In this document: piece by piece, positions 35,451 through 43,431 of the stretch
Layout: each line of letters starts with the position of its first letter
Numbering within the stretch: the first letter of the stretch is position 1
Assembly: GCA_035556735.1 (NCBI GenBank)
Contig: DATMFF010000013.1
Span: 434,001 to 498,000 of the forward strand
Direction: 5' to 3'
DNA from: CANJBX01 sp035556735
GTDB taxonomy: Bacteria > Pseudomonadota > Alphaproteobacteria > Rhizobiales > Xanthobacteraceae
Length of the DNA stretch: 64,000 nucleotides
Position numbers and translations under genes: made by a program
Notes under the pieces: generated by a model
The model's database searches: none
What the model saw: the letters and a program-made list of their open reading frames with translations, nothing else
What the model was told of the DNA's origin: nothing

Positions 35451-38393
35451 ATGGCCAACAAAATGCTCATCGACGCGGCCCACCCGGAGGAAACTCGGGT
35501 CGTGGTGCTGCGTGGAAATCGCGTCGAGGAATTCGACTTCGAATCCGCCAACCGGCGTCAGCTGCGCGGTAACATCTATCTCGCCAAAGTCACCCGCGTC
35601 GAACCGTCCCTGCAAGCCGCCTTCGTTGATTACGGCGGCAATCGCCACGGCTTCCTGGCATTCAGCGAAATCCATCCCGACTACTACCAGATCCCGGTCG
35701 CGGATCGGCAGGCTCTGATCGCGGAGGAAGAACGCGCGCATCGCGCCGCCGAGGCCGAGCACGAAAGCCGCGCCGAACGTTCACGTGGCCGCGGTCGCGG
35801 ACGGGGCGCACGCCGCGCCCAGGACGTGGTGCGCAGCGCGCCGGTCGAAGCTCACGTAGAGGCCCAGGCCGGAGAGGACATCTCCGACGCCCGGCTCGTC
35901 GAAGCGCAGGCCGAAGAGGTCGCAACCGAAGTCCTCATCAGCCCCTCCGCAGCAGACCTGGCCCTCGGCGAAAATCCCGCGAGCGAATCCGCGCCGGCCG
36001 ACTCCGGTCTGTCCTCGATCGAGGACGACCATTCCGACCATGAGGCCGCCGGCGACGACGAGCACGAGCCTGGCGACGACGAGCACGAGCCTGGCGACGA
36101 GCGGCACGAGCCTGGCGACGAACAGCACGACGAGCGGCACGAGGCGTCCGCCGAGGATGCCGCCGCCAATGAGACGGACGAGGCGGACGAGGCGCACGAC
36201 GACGGCGAAGCCGCCGACGAGGCATCGGACGGCGAAGGCGAGCCCGCCGCCGAAGAGGAAGACGTCGTCGAATCCGTCGGCGGCGCCGACGCCATGGAAG
36301 AGGTGGCCGAGCGCGCCCCGCGCCTGCGCCGCCAGTACAAGATCCAGGAAGTCATCAAGCGCCGGCAGATCATGCTGGTGCAGGTGGTGAAGGAGGAGCG
36401 CGGCACCAAGGGCGCGGCGCTCACGACCTACCTCTCGCTCGCCGGCCGCTATTCGGTGCTGATGCCGAACACCGCGCGTGGGGGCGGCATCTCGCGCAAG
36501 ATCACCAGCGCGCAGGACCGATCGCGACTCAAGGAAGTCGCTTCCGCGCTCGAGGTCCCGGAGGGCATGGGCGTCATCCTGCGCACCGCCGGCGCCGCGC
36601 GCACGCCGACCGAGATCAAGCGCGACTTCGAATACCTGCTGCGGGTGTGGGAGAACGTCCGCGACCTGACGCTCAAATCGACGGCCCCGACGCTCGTCTA
36701 CGAGGAAGGCTCGCTGGTCAAGCGCGCCATCCGTGACCTCTACAACAAGGACATCGACGAGGTGCTCGTGGCGGGCGAAGCCGCCTATCGCGAGGCCAAG
36801 GACTTCATGCGCATGCTGATGCCCACGCATGCCAAGAACGTGAAGCTCTACCACGAGACCACGCCGATGTTCTCGCGCTTCGGCATCGAGAGCCAGCTCG
36901 ACGCGATGTTCTCCCCCGTCGTGACCCTGCGGTCCGGCGGCTATATCGTGCTCAACCAGACCGAGGCGCTGGTCTCCATCGACGTGAACTCGGGCCGCGC
37001 CACGCGCGAGCACCACATCGAGGACACCGCGCTCAAGACCAATATCGAGGCAGCCGAGGAGATCGCCCGCCAGTTGCGCCTGCGCGACCTCGCGGGCCTC
37101 GTCGTGATCGACTTCATCGACATGGACGAGAACCGCAACAACCGCGCCGTGGAACGGCGGCTCAAGGACGCGCTCAAGAACGACCGCGCCCGGATCCAGG
37201 TCGGCCGCATCTCGCACTTCGGCCTGCTCGAAATGTCACGCCAGCGCATCCGCACCAGCGTGCTGGAAAGCTCGACCGACAAATGCCCGCATTGCGGCGG
37301 CAGCGGGCACGTGCGCTCGGTGGCTTCGCTCTCGCTGCAGCTCCTGCGCGTCATCGAGGAGACGCTGCTGCGCGGCGCGACGCACGACCTCATCGTGCGC
37401 ACCAACAACGAAGTCGCGCTCTACATCCTCAACCACAAACGCGGCCATCTGCGCGATCTCGAGAGCCGCTTCCGCATCACCATCACCGTGACCGCGGATG
37501 CGACAATGGGCGGGCAGCAGCCGTTCCTGGTCGAGAAGGGCGAGCAGGTCCACTCCCCCGAGCAGGCGCGCGCCATCGCGGCCGAGCCGTTCGGCGTGGC
37601 ACCGGCCATCGCGGAAGAAGAGGAACCCGAGGGCGAAGCTCTCGAGGAGCCGTTGGAAGGCGAAGAGCCCGTCGAAGGCGAAGCGGCCCTGGAGGCCGAC
37701 GAGGAAACCGCAGAAGAGCCGCGCGAGGGCGGCCGGCGGCGGCGCCGGCGGCGCCGGCGCGGTGGCCCCCGCCAGGGCGAACAGGCAGCGCCTGCGGAGC
37801 ATGATGCCGCCGAAGAGGCCGCGGGCGAAGCCGAGGAGACCGGCGCCGAAACCGAAGGCGAGGAACACCCGGAACAGTCCGGCGGCCCTGAAGGCGCGGA
37901 GGCGCCCCGGCGCCGCCGCCGGCGCGGCCGCCGCGGCGGACGGCGCAACCGGCGGGGCGAAGAGCAGGCCACCACCTCCGATGAGGAGTCGGAGGGCTCC
38001 GAGGCAAACGGCTACGCCGACGAATCGGGCGCCGCCGCTGAACCGGCCCGCGCGGACGAGATCGAGGAAGCTCATGACCATGAAGCGCGCGTCGAGCCGG
38101 AAGTCGCCACGGCCGTCGCCGACTTTGGCGGACCCCCGCGCGAACTGACGGAAAGTCCTGCCCAGGACACCCCCACGCCGAGCGCGGCCTCGCGGCGACG
38201 CTCGACGGTGCGCGAGCGCGTCTCGATCGAGAACCTCACCAGCGCGCCGAGCCCCGCCCCCTCGCCCATTTCGTCGGCCGAAAGACCTGTTGCCGCCGCA
38301 CCGGACGGCGAATCCGAGGCTGCCGGCGAACAGACGGACAGGCCCCGCCGCACGGGCTGGTGGGCGAAGCGGCTGCTGGGCGATCGTGGCTAG
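35451..38393 (+). CDS. rne: Ribonuclease E
   Basis: The endonuclease of mRNA decay and rRNA processing (980 aa). It starts at ATG 35451 (MANKMLIDAAHPEE). The S1 domain begins at GNIYLAKVTRVEPSLQAAFV (about residue 40) and is split by an acidic insertion of roughly 190 residues, as in other alphaproteobacteria. The catalytic core follows with SIDVNSGRAT and VIDFIDMDENRNNR (the metal-binding Asp residues) and the zinc-link CPHCGGSGH. The C-terminal third is disordered, alternating acidic stretches with two arginine-rich blocks (about residues 761-770 and 822-838), suited to RNA binding and degradosome contacts. A strong hairpin follows the stop. Confidence 0.96.
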   Translation: MANKMLIDAAHPEETRVVVLRGNRVEEFDFESANRRQLRGNIYLAKVTRVEPSLQAAFVDYGGNRHGFLAFSEIHPDYYQIPVADRQALIAEEERAHRAAEAEHESRAERSRGRGRGRGARRAQDVVRSAPVEAHVEAQAGEDISDARLVEAQAEEVATEVLISPSAADLALGENPASESAPADSGLSSIEDDHSDHEAAGDDEHEPGDDEHEPGDERHEPGDEQHDERHEASAEDAAANETDEADEAHDDGEAADEASDGEGEPAAEEEDVVESVGGADAMEEVAERAPRLRRQYKIQEVIKRRQIMLVQVVKEERGTKGAALTTYLSLAGRYSVLMPNTARGGGISRKITSAQDRSRLKEVASALEVPEGMGVILRTAGAARTPTEIKRDFEYLLRVWENVRDLTLKSTAPTLVYEEGSLVKRAIRDLYNKDIDEVLVAGEAAYREAKDFMRMLMPTHAKNVKLYHETTPMFSRFGIESQLDAMFSPVVTLRSGGYIVLNQTEALVSIDVNSGRATREHHIEDTALKTNIEAAEEIARQLRLRDLAGLVVIDFIDMDENRNNRAVERRLKDALKNDRARIQVGRISHFGLLEMSRQRIRTSVLESSTDKCPHCGGSGHVRSVASLSLQLLRVIEETLLRGATHDLIVRTNNEVALYILNHKRGHLRDLESRFRITITVTADATMGGQQPFLVEKGEQVHSPEQARAIAAEPFGVAPAIAEEEEPEGEALEEPLEGEEPVEGEAALEADEETAEEPREGGRRRRRRRRRGGPRQGEQAAPAEHDAAEEAAGEAEETGAETEGEEHPEQSGGPEGAEAPRRRRRRGRRGGRRNRRGEEQATTSDEESEGSEANGYADESGAAAEPARADEIEEAHDHEARVEPEVATAVADFGGPPRELTESPAQDTPTPSAASRRRSTVRERVSIENLTSAPSPAPSPISSAERPVAAAPDGESEAAGEQTDRPRRTGWWAKRLLGDRG
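36051..36113 (+). repeat. Three tandem 21-bp repeats inside rne (GDDEHEP units)
   Basis: Three 21-bp units encode GDDEHEP, GDDEHEP and GDERHEP, with a partial fourth unit reaching about 36131. The first two units are identical at DNA level, showing recent expansion. They lie within the acidic insertion of the S1 domain. Confidence 0.85.
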
Positions 38394-38404
38394 CGCCTGC
38401 CGTT

Positions 38405-38433
38405 CGAGGCCTGCATCGGCGATGCAGGCCTCG
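38405..38433 (+). terminator. Perfect 13-bp hairpin after rne
   Basis: CGAGGCCTGCATC and GATGCAGGCCTCG pair perfectly around a GGC loop, starting 12 bp after the rne stop. There is no T-run downstream, so it may protect the rne 3' end or act with Rho rather than as a classical intrinsic terminator. Confidence 0.5.
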
Positions 38434-38550
38434 GAATTCAGCGGGACGGCCGCAGCATGTCATCCGCGTGTGGCTTTCGGCCTCGAAGGTCCTGCCTGAA
38501 CGGGCCGACCGCAGACCCGCAAGCCGCCACACCAGCCAGCCGAGAGCGCG

Positions 38551-40605
38551 ATGCAAAGCCGTTTCCACGAGCACGACGCCAAGGCCGCCGTGGAGACCTA
38601 CGCCGCGGCCGGCATCAATGAGGATATCGCCCTGCGCGTCTATACGACGCGTCTGCTGGGCCAGGATCCCAAGCTCGTCCTGCACGGCGGCGGCAACACG
38701 TCGGTGAAGACGCGCGTGCGCGACCTGATGGGCGACGACACCGACGTGCTGTGCGTCAAGGGCTCGGGCTGGGACATGGCGGTGATCGAGCCGGCCGGTC
38801 TGCCCGCCGTTCGGCTCGCGCCGCTGCGCCGCCTGCGCGAGCGCGATGCGCTCGGCGATGAAGAGATGGTGGCGGCCCAGCGCGCCAACCTGATCGACCC
38901 CGGCGCGCCGACACCGTCCGTCGAGACCTTGCTGCACGCCTTCGTGCCGCACAAGTTCGTGGACCACACGCACGCGACGGCGGTGCTCAGCCTCGTCGAC
39001 CAGCCTGACGGCGAAGCGATCTGCGCCGACGTCTACGAGGGCCGCATGGGCATCGTTCCCTACATCATGCCCGGCTTCGCGCTCGCCAAGCGCGCGGCGG
39101 AAGTCTACGAGGCCAGCCCGCAGGCGATCGGGCTGATCCTGCACAAGCATGGCATCTTCACCTTCGGCGCAACCGCGCGCGAAGCGTACGAGCGCATGAT
39201 CGAGATGGTGTCGCTCGCCGAAGCGAGGCTCACGCGCGCACGCAAGGCCGTGTTCGCGACGGCGCAACTGCCCCAGCGCAGCGCGCCGCTCGCCGAGGTC
39301 GCCCCGGTGGTGCGCGGCGCCTGCGCGCTCACGGATCCCACCAACGAAGGCGCCTGGCGCCGCTTCGTCCTCGAGTTCCGCACCAGCCCCGCCGTCCTCA
39401 ACTACGTCAACGGCGCCGAGGTTGAGCGTTACAGCCAGGCCGGCGTCATCACCCCCGACCACACGATCCGCACCAAGAACTGGCCCCTGGTGGCGCCGGC
39501 GCCCGATCACGCCAAGCCCGAAGCGTTCCGCGACGCGATGCGTGATGCCGTCGCCGCCTTCGTCGAGCGCTACCGCGCCTATTTCGAGCGGCACAATGCC
39601 CGCTTTGGCGGCGCGCGGCGGATGCTCGATCCCGCTCCGCGCGTGGTGCTGGTGCCCGGGCTCGGCCTGTTCGGGCTCGGCCGCAGCCGCAAGGACGCGC
39701 GCATCGCCGCCGACCTCGCGGAAGCCGCAGTCGAGGGCATCACCGACGCCGAGGCGATCGGCCGGTTCGAGTCGATCTCGGAAGCCGACATGTTCGATGT
39801 CGAGTACTGGTCGCTCGAACAGGCCAAGCTCGGCAAGCAGCCGGAGGCTCCCCTCGCCGGCCAGGTCGCCGTCATCACCGGCGCCGCCGGCGCCATCGGC
39901 TCTGCGACGGCGAAGGCGTTCGCAGCGGCCGGCGCGCAGGTGGCGCTGCTCGACCTCGACGAAGCCGCGGCCCAGGCGACGGCCAAATCCCTCGGCGCGA
40001 TCGCGATCCGCTGCGACGTGACGGACCCCGCCTCCGTGCGCGCGGCGTTCGACGCCGTGGTCGCGGCCTACGGCGGGGTCGACATCCTCGTCTCGAACGC
40101 GGGGGCGGCCTGGCAGGGCCGCATCGGCGAGGTCGACGAGGCCGTGCTGCGCCAGAGTTTCGAGCTCAATTTCTACGGCCACCAGCGCGTCGCACAGGCG
40201 GCCGTGGGGATCATGCGCGCGCAGGGCACCGGCGGCTGCCTCTTGTTCAACGTCTCCAAGCAAGCGGTCAATCCGGGACCGAACTTCGGCCCCTACGGCC
40301 TGCCCAAGGCGGCGACCTTGTTCCTGATGCGGCAGTATGCGCTCGACTACGGCAGCGAGGGCATCCGCGCCAACGCGGTGAACGCCGACCGCGTGCGCTC
40401 CGGACTGCTCACCGGCGAGATGATATCCGCGCGCGCCAAGGCTCGCGGCGTTTCCGAGAAGGACTATATGAGCGGCAACCTGCTCGGCCGCGAGGTCACG
40501 GCCGAGGACGTGGCGCAGGCCTTCCTCGCGCAGGCGCTGGCGCTCAAGACGACGGGCAGCGTGACGACGGTGGACGGCGGCAACATCGCGGCGGCGCTGC
40601 GCTGA
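38551..40605 (+). CDS. Bifunctional class II aldolase / short-chain dehydrogenase
   Basis: A 684-residue fusion. The N-terminal half (about 1-420) is a class II aldolase/epimerase with LHGGGNTSVK, the zinc-type histidines in VDHTHATA and LHKHGIFTFG. The C-terminal half (about 430-684) is an SDR oxidoreductase with AVITGAAGAIGSATAKAF as NAD site. The usual SDR YxxxK appears as YGLPK, preceded by NVSKQAV. The same architecture occurs in rhamnose-type pathways (aldolase plus lactaldehyde dehydrogenase), but no transport or kinase partners are nearby, so the sugar is unknown. Free-standing between rne and fliN-like. Confidence 0.88.
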   Translation: MQSRFHEHDAKAAVETYAAAGINEDIALRVYTTRLLGQDPKLVLHGGGNTSVKTRVRDLMGDDTDVLCVKGSGWDMAVIEPAGLPAVRLAPLRRLRERDALGDEEMVAAQRANLIDPGAPTPSVETLLHAFVPHKFVDHTHATAVLSLVDQPDGEAICADVYEGRMGIVPYIMPGFALAKRAAEVYEASPQAIGLILHKHGIFTFGATAREAYERMIEMVSLAEARLTRARKAVFATAQLPQRSAPLAEVAPVVRGACALTDPTNEGAWRRFVLEFRTSPAVLNYVNGAEVERYSQAGVITPDHTIRTKNWPLVAPAPDHAKPEAFRDAMRDAVAAFVERYRAYFERHNARFGGARRMLDPAPRVVLVPGLGLFGLGRSRKDARIAADLAEAAVEGITDAEAIGRFESISEADMFDVEYWSLEQAKLGKQPEAPLAGQVAVITGAAGAIGSATAKAFAAAGAQVALLDLDEAAAQATAKSLGAIAIRCDVTDPASVRAAFDAVVAAYGGVDILVSNAGAAWQGRIGEVDEAVLRQSFELNFYGHQRVAQAAVGIMRAQGTGGCLLFNVSKQAVNPGPNFGPYGLPKAATLFLMRQYALDYGSEGIRANAVNADRVRSGLLTGEMISARAKARGVSEKDYMSGNLLGREVTAEDVAQAFLAQALALKTTGSVTTVDGGNIAAALR

Positions 40606-40645
40606 AGCGGCGCCACATGCAGGCGTGCGGGGCGGACGGAGCGTG

Positions 40646-40888
40646 TCAGCGCAGGTGCGTCGGGCGCGGGAGCATCTCGCGCACTTCGACGCCGATGCGG
40701 TTGCCGTTGATCACCACGGCGCCCTTGGCTATCGGGAAGTTGTTCGCGAGGATCTGGACTTCGTCGTTGTCGCCGCCTTCGAGCTCGATGATGGCACCAC
40801 GGCCGAGGCGCAGCACCTGGTGTATGGGCATGGTGGCAGAGCCGAGAACGACAGCGAGATCGAGCGAGACTTTTTCAATGCGTGCCAC
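40646..40888 (-). CDS. fliN: FliN-like SpoA-domain protein
   Basis: An 80-residue protein that is essentially one SpoA domain, as found in the flagellar switch C-ring subunit FliN. Family features are VVLGSATMPIHQVLRLGRGA and the repeat ILANNFPIAKGAVVINGNRIGV. It starts with GTG at 40888, preceded by GGAAGG. FliN usually lies in a fli operon. Here it is isolated between an aldolase and lipB, and the nearest motility-like genes are the stator pair 11 kb away. It could be a true FliN or a SpoA protein from another apparatus. Confidence 0.8.
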   Translation of the reverse strand: MARIEKVSLDLAVVLGSATMPIHQVLRLGRGAIIELEGGDNDEVQILANNFPIAKGAVVINGNRIGVEVREMLPRPTHLR

Positions 40889-40959
40889 GGGATGCCTTCC
40901 AGCAGAGTGTGAAGCGACACTGGCCCCGTCATGGTTACCAAGAGGTTAACACGCAGGTC

Positions 40960-41715
40960 ATGAGCGTTCAGGCCGGCATCGATCGCGATGTCCTGCTGCC
41001 CGAGAGCGGCGATGGACCTGCCGTGGAGTGGCGGCAGAGCGAGGGGCTCGTGCCCTATGCCGACGCGCTCGCGCAGATGGATGCGCGCGTTGCCGCGATC
41101 GCGGCGGGCACCGCGCCGGAACTGATCTGGCTGCTCGAGCATCCGCCGCTCTACACGGCCGGCACCAGCGCACGCGCGCAGGACCTCGTGGAGGCGCGGT
41201 TTCCGGTCCACCACGTCGGGCGCGGCGGCCAGTTCACCTATCACGGGCCGGGCCAGCGCGTGGTCTACGTGATGCTCGATCTCAAGCGGCGGCAGCCGGA
41301 TGTGCGGCGGTTCGTGGCGAGCCTCGAAGAGTGGATCATACGGACGCTGGCCAGCTTCAACGTGCGGGGCGAGCGCCGCGCCGACCGCGTCGGCGTGTGG
41401 GTGCGCCGGCCCGACAAAGGTCCCGATCACGAGGACAAGATCGCGGCCATCGGCGTGCGCGTGCGGCGCTGGGTGACGCTGCACGGGCTCGCGCTCAACG
41501 TGGAGCCGGACCTGTCGCATTTCTCCGGAATCGTGCCCTGCGGCGTGACGAGCCCGCGCTACGGGGTCACCAGCCTCGTCGATCTCGGCCACCCCGTGAC
41601 CATGGCCGACGTGGACGTGACATTGCGGCGCACGTTCGTGCCGCTGTTCGGCGCGATCGCGCCGATGGCCTCACAGAGTGGGCAAGGTCGCGAAGGCGAG
41701 GCCGGCGGGGCGTAG
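40960..41715 (+). CDS. lipB: Octanoyltransferase LipB
   Basis: The protein (251 aa) transfers octanoyl groups from acyl-carrier protein to lipoyl domains, the first step of lipoate synthesis; LipA then needs Fe-S clusters. Motifs are GRGGQFTYHGPGQ, the catalytic lysine in KIAAIGVRV, and the acyl-carrying cysteine in GIVPCGVTSPRYG. The ATG at 40960 follows an AGG-containing stretch; earlier in-frame codons overlap fliN-like. Its last 45 bp overlap the convergent acylphosphatase gene. Confidence 0.95.
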   Translation: MSVQAGIDRDVLLPESGDGPAVEWRQSEGLVPYADALAQMDARVAAIAAGTAPELIWLLEHPPLYTAGTSARAQDLVEARFPVHHVGRGGQFTYHGPGQRVVYVMLDLKRRQPDVRRFVASLEEWIIRTLASFNVRGERRADRVGVWVRRPDKGPDHEDKIAAIGVRVRRWVTLHGLALNVEPDLSHFSGIVPCGVTSPRYGVTSLVDLGHPVTMADVDVTLRRTFVPLFGAIAPMASQSGQGREGEAGGA

Positions 41716-41970
41716 GGCAAGCGCGTCCGCATCGGCTTCGGCGACGTCGACCGCATCGACCCGCGCGAGGCGCGGCCCCGCCCGGCAAGCCGCGATGGCA
41801 TCATCGAGCGCCGCCGCGTCGCCTGCCAACACGGCCTCGACCGACCCGTCGCTGCGGTTGCGCACCCAGCCCTCGACGCCGAGCCGCATCGCCTGACGCT
41901 CGACGAAGTCGCGGAAGCCGACGCCCTGCACCCGTCCGCGAAACACGACCCGGCGCACAAGCTGCGGCAT
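41671..41970 (-). CDS. acyP: Acylphosphatase
   Basis: A 99-residue enzyme hydrolysing acyl phosphates. The signature FRGRVQGVGFRDFV with the catalytic Arg, and WVRNRSDGSVEAVLAG with the catalytic Asn, are present. ATG 41970 overlaps the TGA of the upstream gene by one base, so the two are coupled. Much longer open frames extend upstream (to 42459), but these lie inside the preceding gene. The 3' end overlaps lipB on the other strand by 45 bp. Confidence 0.93.
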   Translation of the reverse strand: MPQLVRRVVFRGRVQGVGFRDFVERQAMRLGVEGWVRNRSDGSVEAVLAGDAAALDDAIAACRAGPRLARVDAVDVAEADADALALRPAGLAFATLPTL

Positions 41971-42416
41971 CACGCAACCTCCCGACGTTGGCCCGCGCCG
42001 CGGCTCCAGCGCCGCAGGCTGTCGATGTAGCGCACGGGCAGCCGCCAAGCCTGCGCGGCGTCCGTCACGAGCTCGAGATAGCCGGGCCTGGGGCGTCCGG
42101 GAGCGCGCGCCCCGGCAATGTAGATCAGCGCCGGCATCTGCCCCGCACCGGCGTGCACGCGGAGCATTGCGCGATCGTAGAGACCCGTCCTCACGCTCTC
42201 GTAGCGGTCGAGCGCATCGACATCGCGCGACGTGAGCCGCCATAGCACGCCATGCACCAGCCCTCCGGCGCAGGGCTGGACGGAGGCATAGCCGCAGCGC
42301 GCGATGACGAAGCGATGGCCGGCGAGCGTCGCGAGCCCGAGCGGGCGCGCCGACGGGCAATGCGCGCGCATGAGCGCGCGGTCCATGTTCGAGCCATAGG
42401 CGAAGTGCAACAGCAT
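41970..42416 (-). CDS. Gamma-glutamylcyclotransferase-like protein (AIG2/GGCT fold)
   Basis: A 148-residue protein with the GGCT glycine loop FAYGSNMD at the N-terminus, the first strand of the fold, and the putative catalytic acid in DRYESVRTG (about residue 74). Members open gamma-glutamyl amino acids to 5-oxoproline or act on related amides; the substrate is not defined. It is translationally coupled to acylphosphatase. Confidence 0.85.
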   Translation of the reverse strand: MLLHFAYGSNMDRALMRAHCPSARPLGLATLAGHRFVIARCGYASVQPCAGGLVHGVLWRLTSRDVDALDRYESVRTGLYDRAMLRVHAGAGQMPALIYIAGARAPGRPRPGYLELVTDAAQAWRLPVRYIDSLRRWSRGAGQRREVA

Positions 42417-42490
42417 GCCGCGAGCGTTCCAGACTGCGCGGCGGGCTTATAGCGCCCAAGCGCCGCCCGCGTCGAGCGGCGGCCGGAGGG

Positions 42491-43342
42491 TCAGGAGTCG
42501 ACCATCGCGCCGCCGTTGGGATGCAGCACCTGCCCGCTCATGTAGGAGGCGTCCTCGCTCGCCAGGAACACGAAGCAGGAAGCGACCTCGTTGGGTTGCC
42601 CTGCCCGCTTCATCGGCACCGAGCCGCCGTGCTTGGCCACGTGCTCGGGATCGAACGAGGCCGGGATCAGCGGCGTCCAGATCGGACCGGGAGCGACGGC
42701 GTTGACGCGGATGCCCTTGTCGATCACCGCCTGCGAGAGCGCGCGGGTGAAGGCCACGATCGCCCCTTTGGTCGCGGCATAGTCGAGCAGCGTCTTGTGG
42801 CCCTGGTAGGCCGTCACCGACGTGGTGTTGATGATCGCCGCCCCTTGCTTCATGTGGGCCAGCGCCGCCTTGGTCAGGTAGAACATGCTGAAGATGTTGG
42901 TGCGGAAGGTGCGCTCGACCTGCTGCGGATCGATGTCGAGCGGGTCCTTGGTCTCGTGCTGCTCGGCCGCATTGTTGACGAGGATGTCGAGCCGCCCGAG
43001 TTCCTTCACCGTGCGCTCCACCGCCCGGGCGCAGAACTGCGGATCGCCCACGTCGCCGGCGATCCCGATTGCACGGCCGCCCTCCCCTTCCACGAGGTCG
43101 ACCGTCTGCGCCGCGTCCTCGCCCTCGTTGAGGTAGGCGATCGCCACGTTGGCGCCCTCGCGCGCGAAGGCGACGGCGGTGGCGCGGCCGATGCCGCTGT
43201 CGCCGCCGGTGATCAGAGCCACCTTGCCCTTGAGCCTGCCGACGCCTGGAAAGCGCGGACGGTAGTCCGGCTGCGGCCGCATCTCGCTCTCGTGACCGGG
43301 CTGGCGCTGCTGCTGCTGCGGGGGCTGCAGGTGTTCGTTCAT
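42491..43342 (-). CDS. Short-chain dehydrogenase of the YghA/Gsp39 stress type
   Basis: A 283-residue NAD(P)-dependent oxidoreductase. The glycine motif is TGGDSGIGRATA (about residue 47), followed by NNAAEQ, the catalytic Ser in INTTSVTAYQ and YAATK as the YxxxK motif. The N-terminal extension rich in Gln and Pro (LQPPQQQQRQPGHES) is characteristic of this subfamily. ATG 43342 is preceded by GGAGAGGCGG. It lies downstream of the biotin carboxylase gene on the same strand with a 89-bp gap; no functional link is evident. Confidence 0.9.
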   Translation of the reverse strand: MNEHLQPPQQQQRQPGHESEMRPQPDYRPRFPGVGRLKGKVALITGGDSGIGRATAVAFAREGANVAIAYLNEGEDAAQTVDLVEGEGGRAIGIAGDVGDPQFCARAVERTVKELGRLDILVNNAAEQHETKDPLDIDPQQVERTFRTNIFSMFYLTKAALAHMKQGAAIINTTSVTAYQGHKTLLDYAATKGAIVAFTRALSQAVIDKGIRVNAVAPGPIWTPLIPASFDPEHVAKHGGSVPMKRAGQPNEVASCFVFLASEDASYMSGQVLHPNGGAMVDS

Positions 43343-43431
43343 CCGCCTCTCCAAAAGCTGATCCCATCAGCTCCCGGAGCGCAACGTGCGAGCAAACGGC
43401 GGGTTCCGCCGTCTTCGTGCACGCAAGTCCC

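Noticed and set aside
35781..37217. Long minus-strand frame opposite rne
   Set aside because: It is low in recognisable motifs and lies entirely opposite the well-supported RNase E gene, so it is a codon-bias shadow.
41671..42459. A 262-codon frame ending in acylphosphatase
   Set aside because: Only residues from 41970 on match acylphosphatase; the upstream part is another frame of the cyclotransferase gene.
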